A stretch of 64,000 bases of DNA. Origin: Pyxidicoccus sp. MSG2 (GTDB lineage Bacteria > Myxococcota > Myxococcia > Myxococcales > Myxococcaceae). The first letter of the stretch is position 1, and every line of letters begins with the position of its first letter. Position numbers and translations under genes: made by a program. Below are positions 1 to 8,285 of the stretch, piece after piece. The notes under the pieces were generated by a model, which saw only the letters and a program-made list of their open reading frames with translations, was not told the DNA's origin and ran no database searches. The DNA lies in assembly GCF_026626705.1 (NCBI RefSeq), contig NZ_JAPNKC010000001.1, positions 9,070,001-9,134,000 of the forward strand, given 5' to 3'.

Positions 1-101
1 AGTAGCACGCGCCCGCTCGCGAGGTCTCGACGCCAGATCTTCACGAGCCGTGCGAGTCGATGCTCAGGGGAGAGAAGCAGCCCGAGTCGGTCACGGCTCA
101 T
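1..101 (-). CDS. 5' end of an unrecognised gene, cut by the window edge
   Basis: An open frame begins with ATG at 101 and runs off the left edge after 33 codons (MSRDRLGLLLSPEHRL...). A GGGAGGA ribosome-binding sequence lies about 10 bases upstream of that ATG. The codons are G/C-rich at the third position and the residue mix (many Leu, Arg) is protein-like. It is divergent from the DUF4261 gene. The fragment is too short to assign a family. Confidence 0.4.
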   Translation of the reverse strand, partial: MSRDRLGLLLSPEHRLARLVKIWRRDLASGRVL

Positions 102-222
102 CCCGGGGCATTCCTCCCGCGCCGAAGTAGGAGCCGAGCAGGGTGCTGGAGGAGTTGACGGTCCTCCGCGCCAGCCCACGTTGCTCGCGTCAGCCGAGCC
201 TGGCCGGGGTTAGAGTCGCCAC

Positions 223-1011
223 ATGCGTGTCTCCTTCGTCCTTCTCTCCATGGCAGTGCCCCTGGATGGCGAGGCCATCTCTCGCAGCCACCTCGAGCTG
301 TCTTCCGAAGCCACGCGGCTCGTCCCGGAGGAGACGCTGGAGGACGGCATCACGAGCCTGCGCCTGCAGGACGGCTCGGGAGACGTCATCCTCGCGCCCG
401 TCCCGGTCCCCATCCCGACGGGCGAGGTCGAGGCGTCAGCGGCCCTGAGCCTCGCGTCCTTCGCGTCGATGCCCGGGCTCGCGCCGCATGCCGCGCACGT
501 CATCGTGACGTTCAGGGACGAGGCCCGGCGCGCACCGGCCGCCGAGGCGCTGGTACTTGCCCAGGTGACGGCGGCCGTGGCGCACGCCACCGGAGCGGTC
601 GGGGTGTACTGGGGCATGGGCCACGTGGCGCATCCCGCCGAGTTCTTCATCGATGCCGTGCGTGACCTGGACCTCCCCTTGCCCGCGCTCATTGGCCTGA
701 GCATCGTGCGCGACGGAAAGGGACTGAGCGTCCTGAGCGTGGGGATGGAGCAGTTCGAACTGCCGAACATGCTCGTGCTCGCCGACAAGGCCCAGGGCGG
801 CGAGGTCATCAAGTTCCTTTTCGACATGCAGGGCTACGTCCTCAAGCGCGGGAAGGCGCTGCCGGATGGCGACACGGTGGGCCGCACCGCCGAGGAGCGC
901 TTGCGGGTGCGCTATGTGCCGTCCCCCACCGACGCCTCCGCGCAGGTGGTCCAGGTGGACATGCGAAAGCCCGGGCTCTGGGCGCGCGCCCGCCAGTTCC
1001 TGCACAACTGA
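223..1011 (+). CDS. DUF4261 domain-containing protein
   Basis: A 262-residue soluble protein without signal peptide or membrane segment. The N-terminal half begins with a hydrophobic strand (MRVSFVLLSM) and has the pattern of DUF4261 proteins, including a conserved middle segment GAVGVYWG followed by an aromatic/acidic stretch around FFIDAVRDLD and a GMEQFELPNML strand. The family's role is unknown; members are often found beside toxin-immunity or contractile-injection genes, but nothing here shows such a context. The next gene starts 40 bases downstream on the same strand, so the two may be cotranscribed. Start chosen at ATG 223; its ribosome-binding site is weak (TTAGAG). Confidence 0.7.
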   Translation: MRVSFVLLSMAVPLDGEAISRSHLELSSEATRLVPEETLEDGITSLRLQDGSGDVILAPVPVPIPTGEVEASAALSLASFASMPGLAPHAAHVIVTFRDEARRAPAAEALVLAQVTAAVAHATGAVGVYWGMGHVAHPAEFFIDAVRDLDLPLPALIGLSIVRDGKGLSVLSVGMEQFELPNMLVLADKAQGGEVIKFLFDMQGYVLKRGKALPDGDTVGRTAEERLRVRYVPSPTDASAQVVQVDMRKPGLWARARQFLHN

Positions 1012-1050
1012 GATGCCGTACAGCTCCATGCCAGCATCAAGGACCTGCTG

Positions 1051-2259
1051 GTGCGGCACGAAGACGCCGTCCGGTACCCGTGGGTAGACTGGTGTCAGGA
1101 GCGGATACGGGTGACGGAGGGCAATGTGCTGGAACACTCCAACATTCTTTCCACCCGCATGCGGCCGGGGATGTCCGTCGGGGACACGGGCGCCCGTGGG
1201 TTGCACCAGCTCGTCCACTTCATGCTGGATGGGGTCTACTCGGACGCGCGACGAGGGACCTGCCGGGACTTCACGCTGGAGGTGGACTCGGATGGCGCCC
1301 TCTCCGTCTTCGCCACCGGCCGCTTCGCGCCCCCGGCGGAGCTGGCCGAGGTGGTGCTGGGACGCGTCGGGCAAAAGATGTTCCGATGGATGGATTGGGG
1401 CCGGGACAGCATGATTCATGACTGGGGCTGGGGCGTCGGCCTGCCCGTCGCCCTCGCGCTTTCGTCCCGCTACGAGATGGACAGTTGGGACGGAGCGCGA
1501 CAGTGGCACCTGTCCGGAGTCGAGGGCCGTCCGTCGGGTGAGCCCCGGGAGGTCCAGCCGCCGGAGCCGCTGCCCATCGCCACCGAGAAGGGCGTCCGCA
1601 TCCGCCTCGTCCCCGATGCCACCCTCTTCGACACGACGGTGTTCGACGCGGAGAAGCTCTCGCGCCGCTGCAGGGAGCTGGCGTTCCTGGCCCCCGGGGT
1701 GCGCGCCCGGTTCACGGACCACCGGACGGGAGAGAGCACGCGGCTGCACTATGCAGGAGGCATCTCCGAGCGGCTCCTGGAGCTCACCGCGGACGTGCCG
1801 CGCCGCCATCCCGAGCCGCTGGCCTTCGACGTCGAGTGGGAGGGTTTCCGAGTTCGGTGTTCGCTCCAGTGGTGTGAGGCCGAGAGCGGCCTGTGGTCCT
1901 ACGCCAACACGGCGCGGACGCGCGGGGACGGCGTGCACGTGGACGGTGTCATCCTGGCCCTCCGGGAGGCCCTCTCCGTGCTCACGGGAGAGCCGGTCCA
2001 CGTCTTCTCCCGGGCCAGACTCGAGCGCGAGCTGCGAGCCATCATCGCCGTGGATGGCTCGGAGGACCGGCTGAACTTCGAGGGGGCCACCAGGGACCGG
2101 CTGCTCGCCATCGACGGCCTGGGGGAGGCCGTGAACGACCTGCTCCGTCCCCGGATGGTGGAGGCCCTGCGGGAACACCCCCTGACATCCTGGCTCGTGA
2201 CACACGGGCGGGTCCGGCCCCGGCCCGCCGTCGTGACGAAGCGCCGGCCGCGCGACTGA
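1051..2259 (+). CDS. Stand-alone GyrB/ParE N-terminal-domain homologue with a degenerate ATP site
   Basis: A 402-residue protein that follows the 43-kDa ATPase-plus-transducer part of GyrB and stops before the TOPRIM domain. Recognisable blocks are RPGMSVGDTG (GyrB RPGMYIG), GLHQLVHFMLDG, RCRELAFLAPGV, HYAGGI, and RGDGVHVDG (GyrB GGTHxEG). The residues that make GyrB an ATPase are missing. The catalytic Glu and the Mg-binding Asn of the VVDNAIDEA helix become Phe and Gly in MLDGVYSDA, the DDGRGIP loop becomes ATGRFAP, and the QTK lysine motif is GATRDR. It is therefore probably a non-hydrolysing pseudoenzyme. GTG 1051 has AAGGA 7 bases upstream; GTG 1111 with AGGAG is an equally good start (382 residues). 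Confidence 0.65.
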   Translation: MRHEDAVRYPWVDWCQERIRVTEGNVLEHSNILSTRMRPGMSVGDTGARGLHQLVHFMLDGVYSDARRGTCRDFTLEVDSDGALSVFATGRFAPPAELAEVVLGRVGQKMFRWMDWGRDSMIHDWGWGVGLPVALALSSRYEMDSWDGARQWHLSGVEGRPSGEPREVQPPEPLPIATEKGVRIRLVPDATLFDTTVFDAEKLSRRCRELAFLAPGVRARFTDHRTGESTRLHYAGGISERLLELTADVPRRHPEPLAFDVEWEGFRVRCSLQWCEAESGLWSYANTARTRGDGVHVDGVILALREALSVLTGEPVHVFSRARLERELRAIIAVDGSEDRLNFEGATRDRLLAIDGLGEAVNDLLRPRMVEALREHPLTSWLVTHGRVRPRPAVVTKRRPRD

Positions 2260-2331
2260 AGCCACGGGGATGGGACAGTCCGGCCTGCGCGCCTCGGAGC
2301 GTCGCCGCACCAGGCTCGGTGCCCGGCGGAC

Positions 2332-2910
2332 TCATGTTCCATGGCTTGCCCTCTCGAAACGACGATCGGGCACCAGCCACATCAGTGCAACCAGCACATA
2401 GACTGCCTCGGAAAAATGTTCATTGAAGAAGGCGCTGACGATGCCGACAACATAGAGCACCGGCGAAATCTTGCCTTTGATGTCGCGCCCGACCGCCACC
2501 GCCAGGGGGGATTTCCTGTCGTGCGTTTTGACCATGGAGCGTTGCAGCAGCAACCAGGCGACGGCGCACATCAGCAGCATGAAACCGTAGAGCGCCAGCG
2601 GCACGGACGAGAAATGGTTCTCGCCCATCCAGCCGGTGGCGAAGGGAATCAGCGACAGCCAGAACAGCAGGTGCAGGTTCGCCCACAGCATGCCGCCGCT
2701 GACATGGTCGATGGTGTGCAGGAGGTGATGGTGGTTGTTCCAGTAGATGCCGACGTAGATGAAGCTGAGCACATAGCTGAAGAAGACCGGAATCAGCGGC
2801 TGCAGATCGGCCAGCTCGGTGCCGTGCGGAACCTTGAGCTCGAGCACCATGATGGTGATGATGATGGCGATGACGCCGTCGCTGAAGGCTTCGAGTCTGT
2901 TTTTGACCAT
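2332..2910 (-). CDS. TMEM175 (DUF1211) family potassium-channel-like membrane protein
   Basis: A 192-residue membrane protein with about six hydrophobic segments. It opens with the family signature RLEAFSDGVIAI in the first helix (FSDGV/A motif), followed by a GIYWNNHHHLLH segment and a second helical bundle. Bacterial TMEM175 proteins have one six-helix repeat and form K+-selective leak channels as tetramers, which fits this length. ATG 2910 puts the family motif close to the N-terminus; GTG 2925 would add five residues. The gene is visibly richer in A/T than its neighbours, with many A/T-ending codons, which suggests horizontal acquisition. It stands alone. Confidence 0.85.
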   Translation of the reverse strand: MVKNRLEAFSDGVIAIIITIMVLELKVPHGTELADLQPLIPVFFSYVLSFIYVGIYWNNHHHLLHTIDHVSGGMLWANLHLLFWLSLIPFATGWMGENHFSSVPLALYGFMLLMCAVAWLLLQRSMVKTHDRKSPLAVAVGRDIKGKISPVLYVVGIVSAFFNEHFSEAVYVLVALMWLVPDRRFERASHGT

Positions 2911-3067
2911 GCTTTCCCATATCACGCCCAGTATTTGTTTGCTTGTGTTCAGGGGGGCATGGACCGGGTGATGTCTGTTGCTGATTACAGGGTTGGAAGG
3001 AGACAGGTTCGTGAGTCTCGTCCATCTCGGGGCTGTGCGCCCTTCATGAATTGGCTAGCGTCGCCCC

Positions 3068-3646
3068 ATGCGCTCCTCCCTGACTCCGCTTCTCCTCGTC
3101 GCCCTCGCCGCTGGCTGCAGCTCCTCGACCCCGAAGGCCCCCGACGAAGCAGCAGGCGCCACGGCTGACGGCCCCTGCGACCCCGAGTTCAGGTCCGTCC
3201 TGGCGAAGCAAACAGACATGGACGCCGAAACCCTCGCGCGGCTCACGCTGACTGGCATTGGCGAGTCCTGCAGCGGGCTGCCCGGAGACATCCAGAAGAC
3301 CCTCGAGGCGGTGACCCAGGTCGATCCCGCCGACGGAGCCACCCTCGTGATGGCCGGTCTGGACGAAGAGAGCTCCTTCGCGCGACTGGGGTGCCCGGGC
3401 TTCGAGGCGGCGAAGAGCGCGATGCTCGCGGCCCCCGGCCCGGAGCGGGCGCGAGCCTTCTTCAAGAGCTGCGAACTCGGGCGTCTGAACCTGGTGAGTG
3501 AGGCGGAGGTGGACACGGCGTGGAAGACCGGTGCCTTCGCCTCGGGTGTCCTCGCCGCTCCGTCGCTGTACGTGTGGCTCGTGGAACACCGCATGACGAA
3601 GGCCGAGGCAAGAAAGCTCACGCGCCAGCTGATGGGCCTGCGCTGA
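3068..3646 (+). CDS. Hypothetical lipoprotein
   Basis: A 192-residue exported lipoprotein. It has a short signal peptide and a lipobox ending ALAAGC at Cys17, then a Ser/Pro/Ala-rich tether. The mature part has five further Cys residues (in DGPCDPE, GESCSG, RLGCPG, FKSCEL contexts among others), compatible with disulfides, and is mostly helical in composition. A C-terminal segment FASGVLAAPSLYVWLV is hydrophobic and may be a second membrane-associated helix. No family is recognised. It is monocistronic between the channel gene and a convergent nuclease-fold gene. Confidence 0.7.
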   Translation: MRSSLTPLLLVALAAGCSSSTPKAPDEAAGATADGPCDPEFRSVLAKQTDMDAETLARLTLTGIGESCSGLPGDIQKTLEAVTQVDPADGATLVMAGLDEESSFARLGCPGFEAAKSAMLAAPGPERARAFFKSCELGRLNLVSEAEVDTAWKTGAFASGVLAAPSLYVWLVEHRMTKAEARKLTRQLMGLR

Positions 3647-3786
3647 GCACGCGAAGGCGTCCGGCCTCGAGCGGCCCACTCGGAAACGCCGTCGCGACCT
3701 GGATTCGCTCGGACCCGGACACGAGCACCGCTTCCCTGGCCGCGGCCGTCTTCGAGTAGGGCCCACTCGATGCTCGCCCCCGGACT

Positions 3787-5148
3787 CTAGAAGGGGTCGT
3801 TGCCGTCCAGCGCGACGGCGGAGAACACCGACCACCAGTCGTTCTCGTCGCGCCCGTCGTAGCAGGTCACCTCCTGCTGGCCCCGCGTCCAGGTGGTGTG
3901 CGAGTTCCCGAAGTGCGAGTGCAGCGCGTGGTTGGTGCCCACGTGGATGAGCCGCACCCGCTTGCCGCCGGTCCACGCGCCTCCGCCCTCCACCTCGACG
4001 CGCCAGTTGTCATTCCCGTCGCCGTTGCCGTTGTCCCCGAAGCAGGTGACCTCCTGCTGCCCGGTGACGGGCGAGGGATGCCCGCTGTGGCTGTGCAGGT
4101 TGCGCCCCGTGCCCCGGTGGTTCAGCCGGATGATTTGACCATGAGACACCGGCATCGTCCGCTGGTAGTCGTTCGCGGTGCCGTGCGGCCCCCGGATGCG
4201 CCACCAGTCGTTGTCGTCGTAGCCCTCGTAGGCCGTCACCTGCTGCTGGCCCGACGTGCCCGTGTGCACGTAGTTGTACGGATGCGAGTGCAGCGCCCGG
4301 CCCCCCGCGCAATGCCGCAGCTTGACGAGGCTGCCATACGTGACGGTGAAGCCCTGCGGCGGCGACTGCAATTCCGCCAGCACATAGGGGTGGTCCGTCG
4401 GGTTGTTCGGCGGATTCCTGCGCGCCACCGTCCTCACGGAGAACGGCCCCCGGTAGTAGATGAAGTCGGGGGTGCCCGGGGCCTCGTCCTGCGGATGCGT
4501 CGCCGGGGGCCGGGGCACGGGCAGGGTGTTGGTCAGCGAGCTGTGCGCCATGAAGTGGTCGTACTGCGCCGTGTGGAAGTCATCGTTCTCTTCTGGCCAC
4601 GCGTTGAAGTCGCCCCCGAAGATGATGGGGATGTTCGGGGCGCGCCCGGCCGTCATCGCGGCGGCCTGATGGTGGCCTGCGATGTTCTCCACGTGCTCCT
4701 GCTCCCACTCGAACTCCGGGTCGCCACGATGAACCGGGCTGAAGCGCGTGGAGAAGATCTGGATGTTCATGCTGTCCACGGTGAAGTGGCTCTCCACCGT
4801 CCCGAAGTGTGTCGCGTCATTACCCATCATCACCGGGTGATAGGTGGCCGCTCCGAGCGGGAAGCGCGACAGGATGCCCACCGCCTTGTGCCCTCGAAGC
4901 CCGAGCTCGGTGGTGTTCGCCCAGTGCCGGTACGGCAGCCCCGTCAGCTCCGAGAGGCGAATCACCTGGTTGACGCCATTGCCGAAGGGGAAGCCCTTCT
5001 CGTTCCGCACCTCGTTGAGGAAGACGACGTCGGGTGCCAGCGCGCGAATCTCCTCCGCCAGCCGGGGAATCGTCGCGTTGCCCTCCAGGTTGCCCGTCAT
5101 GCTTCCTTCCGCGATGTTCCAGCACATCACTCGCAACAGCACTGCCAT
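3787..5148 (-). CDS. Endonuclease/exonuclease/phosphatase-fold protein with C-terminal MIR-type beta-trefoil
   Basis: A 453-residue two-domain protein. Residues 1 to about 265 form an exonuclease/endonuclease/phosphatase domain with its metal-site motifs in order: CWNIAEG (Asn), FLNEVRNE (Glu), GGDFNAW (Asp/Asn) and TDHPYV (Asp-His). Likely substrates are a phosphodiester or a phospho-sugar/lipid. The rest, from about 270, contains three copies of a MIR-like motif: each has an LHSH box followed by GQQxVT and an Asn/Asp-Trp pair (DNDWWRI, NDNWRV, ENDWWSV). MIR trefoils are best known from SDF2, protein O-mannosyltransferases and IP3 receptors. ATG 5148 is preceded by an AAGGGGGA ribosome-binding site; no signal peptide is evident. 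The frame stays open further upstream into the kinase gene, but that is shadow. Confidence 0.8.
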   Translation of the reverse strand: MAVLLRVMCWNIAEGSMTGNLEGNATIPRLAEEIRALAPDVVFLNEVRNEKGFPFGNGVNQVIRLSELTGLPYRHWANTTELGLRGHKAVGILSRFPLGAATYHPVMMGNDATHFGTVESHFTVDSMNIQIFSTRFSPVHRGDPEFEWEQEHVENIAGHHQAAAMTAGRAPNIPIIFGGDFNAWPEENDDFHTAQYDHFMAHSSLTNTLPVPRPPATHPQDEAPGTPDFIYYRGPFSVRTVARRNPPNNPTDHPYVLAELQSPPQGFTVTYGSLVKLRHCAGGRALHSHPYNYVHTGTSGQQQVTAYEGYDDNDWWRIRGPHGTANDYQRTMPVSHGQIIRLNHRGTGRNLHSHSGHPSPVTGQQEVTCFGDNGNGDGNDNWRVEVEGGGAWTGGKRVRLIHVGTNHALHSHFGNSHTTWTRGQQEVTCYDGRDENDWWSVFSAVALDGNDPF

Positions 5149-5294
5149 GGCCTGTCCCCCTTCTTGAATGTCGAAACCTGAGATGGATTGCGGCCGGCCC
5201 GGCCCATCAACTCCTGTCGACATCCTGGATACGAAGCCCGCCGCTGCTCCTGGCTGTTCGAGTCCGTACCCGCCCGATGGGCGCGCGGTAACGC

Positions 5295-7286
5295 CTAGCC
5301 CGTGGGTCGCGAGAGGGGCAGGCGCACCGTGAAGGTGGCGCCCTGGCCGGGGCTGGACTCCACCTGGATGGAGCCGTTCATCGCGTCGACTATCTGCCGG
5401 GTGATGTAGAGCCCCAGCCCGAGCCCGCCGTAGTGCCGCTCCGACACGGCGCGCTCGAACTTGCCGAAGATGCGCGACAGGTCGTCCTGGGAGATGCCGA
5501 TGCCCTGGTCCTTCACCGTCACCATGGCCATGTCCCCCTCCCGCCCGAGCCGCACCTCCACCGGCGTGCCCGCGCCGTAGCGCACGGCGTTGCTCAGCAG
5601 GTTCCCCACCACCTGTTCCACCCGCAGCGGGTCCCACAACCCCACCAGCGGCTGCCCGGCGTCCCGCACGGTGAGGGTGATGCCCATCCGCTGGAACTCG
5701 TCGCGGAAGGCCTGTGAGACCTGCTCCACCAGGAGGCCCAGGTCGACCTCCCTCGGCTCCAGGGTCAGCCGCCCCGCCGTCAGCCGGGACACGTCCAGCA
5801 GCGTGTAGATGAGCCCGGCGAGCCGGCCGACCTGCCGCTCCAGGGCCTCGGAGCGGGAGGCGAGCTTCGTGGCCAGCTCGGGGCTGCCGAGGGCGAGCTG
5901 CCGCAGCAGGAGCTGCAGTTGCAGTCGCAGGCTCGTCAGCGGCGTGCGCAGCTCGTGCGCGGCCACGGTGAGGAACTCGTCCCGCACCCGCACGGCCTCC
6001 TCGGCCTCCCGCAACAGGCGCACGCGCTCGCTCTCCGCCTGCCTTGCCTCGCTGATGTCCGTGTACGCGCCAATCCACTCCCGCAGGGAGCCATCCGGGG
6101 CGAACACCGGCACGGCCCGCACCAGGAACTGGCGGTACTCGCCGTCGTGGCGGCGTACGCGGTTCTCCATCCGCAGGGGCTCCCTGCGCGCCACCGCCCG
6201 CCGCCACTGTTCCAGGGTCTGCAGCCGGTCATCGGGGTGCACGGCCTCGAGCCAGCCCAGGGGGGACGTGGCCTTCTTCGGGTCCTGCCCGGTGTAGGCC
6301 ATCCAGCTCCGGGATTCCTGCCGGACCACGCCGTCGGCGTCCGTCGTCCACACCATCTGCGTGGTGGCCTCCACCAGCGAGCGGAAGCGCTGCTCGCTCA
6401 GGTAGATGCTCTGCATCACCCTCTTGAACTCGGAGACGTCGAAGAAGGAGGCGACCGCCATGGCGGGTTCCTCCTCTCCAGGGTGGTGCAGCGGCTGGGC
6501 ATTGATGGAAAGCCAGATGAGCGTGCCGTCGGGCCGATGAACCCCCATGGAGACACTCCTCACCGGCTCGCCGGTGCGCAGTGCCACCATGGCCGGATGC
6601 TCGTCCCCAGCGAAGGGCGAGCCGTCCTCGTGGATGGCCCGCCACCGCGGGTCCATGGAGGTGCGGCCCGTCAGCTGGTCCAACGTCAGCCCGAGGATGC
6701 GCTCGGCGCTCGCGTTGGCGGTGATGATGTCCCCCTGCCGGCCCTGCACGACGATGCCCTCGTCGAGCGCGGCCAGGATGGCCCGGTAGCGTGCCTCGCT
6801 CTCGCCGAGCGCCTGGGCCGCGGCCTCCGCGTGAGCCCGGGCGGCGCGCTCGCTCACCAGCAGCTCCCGCTGCTGCTCCTGGAGCTGGTGCCGCTCGGTG
6901 ACGTCCTCCACGAAGGAGTACAGCTCGGTGGCGGCGCCCTCACGGCGCACCGGGTGGAAGCTGATGCAGTAGATGTTCCGTCTCTCCGGCCGCGCCGGAG
7001 ATTCGAAGGCCAGCACCTCGTGCTCCACGGACTGGCCCGTGTCGAGCACCTGGCGTGCGCGGCGGATGAACTGCTCGGCGGCGGGCGAGGGCCGGAGCAC
7101 TTCGTGTGCGCGCCTGCCCAGGTAGGCCTTGCGAAGCTGGCCGGTGGTGGCCATCAGCTGCATGGCCACCAGCCGGTCATTGAGCTCCACGAAGCGCAGC
7201 TCCGAGTCCAGGACCGCGATGCCCAGCGGAGCCCATGACAGCAGCCCCTCGAGCCTCTCCCTGCCGTCTCGCGGTTCCAGCGACAT
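5295..7286 (-). CDS. Multi-PAS sensor histidine kinase
   Basis: A 663-residue cytoplasmic sensor kinase with no membrane segments. Three PAS domains occupy roughly residues 10-135, 165-290 and 300-415. The second opens with SEARYRAIL and the third has a clear PAC tail (REWIGAYTDISE). A HisKA domain carries phospho-acceptor His444 in the H-box AHELRTPLT. The HATPase_c domain has an N-box (NLLSNAVRYG), G1 (DQGIGI) and G2 (GGLGLGL). ATG 7286 is preceded by GGAGG at 8 bases; the frame is open for 43 more codons upstream, but without a comparable ribosome-binding site. No response regulator is adjacent, so it is an orphan kinase. Its signal is unknown. Confidence 0.9.
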   Translation of the reverse strand: MSLEPRDGRERLEGLLSWAPLGIAVLDSELRFVELNDRLVAMQLMATTGQLRKAYLGRRAHEVLRPSPAAEQFIRRARQVLDTGQSVEHEVLAFESPARPERRNIYCISFHPVRREGAATELYSFVEDVTERHQLQEQQRELLVSERAARAHAEAAAQALGESEARYRAILAALDEGIVVQGRQGDIITANASAERILGLTLDQLTGRTSMDPRWRAIHEDGSPFAGDEHPAMVALRTGEPVRSVSMGVHRPDGTLIWLSINAQPLHHPGEEEPAMAVASFFDVSEFKRVMQSIYLSEQRFRSLVEATTQMVWTTDADGVVRQESRSWMAYTGQDPKKATSPLGWLEAVHPDDRLQTLEQWRRAVARREPLRMENRVRRHDGEYRQFLVRAVPVFAPDGSLREWIGAYTDISEARQAESERVRLLREAEEAVRVRDEFLTVAAHELRTPLTSLRLQLQLLLRQLALGSPELATKLASRSEALERQVGRLAGLIYTLLDVSRLTAGRLTLEPREVDLGLLVEQVSQAFRDEFQRMGITLTVRDAGQPLVGLWDPLRVEQVVGNLLSNAVRYGAGTPVEVRLGREGDMAMVTVKDQGIGISQDDLSRIFGKFERAVSERHYGGLGLGLYITRQIVDAMNGSIQVESSPGQGATFTVRLPLSRPTG

Positions 7287-7430
7287 GTGGTCAGCCTCCA
7301 CCCTCGACGCGCGGGGTCCTCCCTCGAACACTTGTATAGAATTGCAATCCATGGCCCGGGGGGGAGCCGAAAGAAGCAGTAGCCAGGGGCTCGGTGCGCC
7401 TGTCCTCCGGTACACGCCAGCCCAGGCCGC

Positions 7431-7590
7431 GCATCGCGCGCCTGCTCAACATGCTCGGCGGTGATGAGGGACTGCCGCTTCCGGTGCTCGCGGCGCGCCT
7501 GAAGCTGTCCGCAAGACATGTCTCCACCCTGTGCCACGAGCAGTGGCGCGGAGCGGCGGGCGTGAGCCTGTCGCCCCGAGAAGTTGGGGT
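7431..7590 (+). pseudogene. Remnant of an AraC-type helix-turn-helix domain
   Basis: In the 317-base gap 7287-7603 one frame encodes a fragment that looks like the start of an AraC/XylS DNA-binding domain: RIARLLNML, then LPVLAARLKLSARHVSTL (first helix-turn-helix) and a disturbed GVSLSPRE where AraC proteins have GVSPRE. The second helix-turn-helix and any ligand domain are absent; the frame then runs antisense through the isochorismatase gene and loses similarity. It may be a decayed copy of a regulator such as the GlxA-type one nearby. The rest of the gap shows nothing else I can name. Confidence 0.35.
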
Positions 7591-7603
7591 GTGGGCGTGC
7601 GGG

Positions 7604-8173
7604 TCAGTCTCCGGCCTGGGCCACGAAGTCGGCGGTGGAGACCACCTGGGCATAGGCCATGCCGAGCGCGGCGAGGAACGCGGCGTGGACCTGCGGCGCG
7701 GGCACGCTCTGGCCGTTGTGTTCCAGGCTCCGGGCCGCGCACGCATCGTGGAGCACCGTGACGGCGTAGCCCAGGTCCGCCGCCGCGCGCACCGTGGCGT
7801 CCACGCACATGAGCGTCATCATGCCCGTCACCACCAGGCGCTTCACTCCCAGCGCCCGCAGGCGCTCCTGGAGGTCCGTCTCCCGGAAGCTGTTGGGGAA
7901 GTGCTTGAGCACCACCGCCTCACCCGGCCGGGGCTCGACCCGGGGATGAATCTCCGCGCCCGGCGTTCCCGGGAGGAAGAACGTCGCCCCCGGCTGCATC
8001 GAGATGTGCTGCACGTGGATGACCGGCAGGTTTCGCTCCCGGAAGAAGTCCAGGGCCGCTCGGGCCTGGACCGCCGCGGCGTCGGAGCGGTCCAGCTCGA
8101 ACCGCCCTCCCGGGAAGTAGTCATTCTGGATGTCGATGAGCAGCAGCGCGGTGTTCTCCAAGGTCTTCTCCAT
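7604..8173 (-). CDS. Isochorismatase-family cysteine hydrolase
   Basis: A 189-residue enzyme with the catalytic triad of the family: Asp14 (LLIDIQNDYF), Lys90 (VVLKHFPNSF) and Cys123 (TLMCVDATVR), in a Rossmann-like fold. Family members hydrolyse amides (nicotinamide, N-carbamoyl compounds) or vinyl ethers; the substrate cannot be fixed by reading. ATG 8173 is preceded by GGAGGAG at 6 bases. It is divergent from the GlxA-type regulator gene with 112 bases between the two starts, and isochorismatase/GlxA pairs of this kind are common, so the regulator probably controls it. Confidence 0.88.
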   Translation of the reverse strand: MEKTLENTALLLIDIQNDYFPGGRFELDRSDAAAVQARAALDFFRERNLPVIHVQHISMQPGATFFLPGTPGAEIHPRVEPRPGEAVVLKHFPNSFRETDLQERLRALGVKRLVVTGMMTLMCVDATVRAAADLGYAVTVLHDACAARSLEHNGQSVPAPQVHAAFLAALGMAYAQVVSTADFVAQAGD

Positions 8174-8244
8174 GGGGGCTCCTCCAAGTGCGCCGGATGG
8201 GGCGGCGATGGAATGAATACCCAGGGCGGGGGCTCGGCAGGAGT

Positions 8245-8265
8245 GTCCGGATTGACAAAGTCCGG
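8245..8265. promoter_or_regulatory. GTCCGG direct repeat in the divergent isochorismatase/regulator gap
   Basis: GTCCGG occurs at 8245-8250 and again at 8260-8265, a 15-base period, with TTGACA at 8252-8257 between them. AraC-family regulators usually bind direct repeats, so this could be an operator for the downstream GlxA-type gene and the divergent hydrolase gene. No good -10 box follows the TTGACA, and the spacing is shorter than typical AraC half-site spacing. Confidence 0.3.
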
Positions 8266-8285
8266 GCAGAAAACGACAAGCGGCC

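Noticed and set aside
436..2310. A 624-codon minus-strand open frame
   Set aside because: Antisense shadow of the DUF4261 and GyrB-like genes; composition is Arg/Pro/His-rich without motifs.
5149..6207. N-terminal extension of the MIR-domain protein into the kinase gene
   Set aside because: The extra residues are an out-of-frame reading of the histidine kinase. A good ribosome-binding site precedes ATG 5148.
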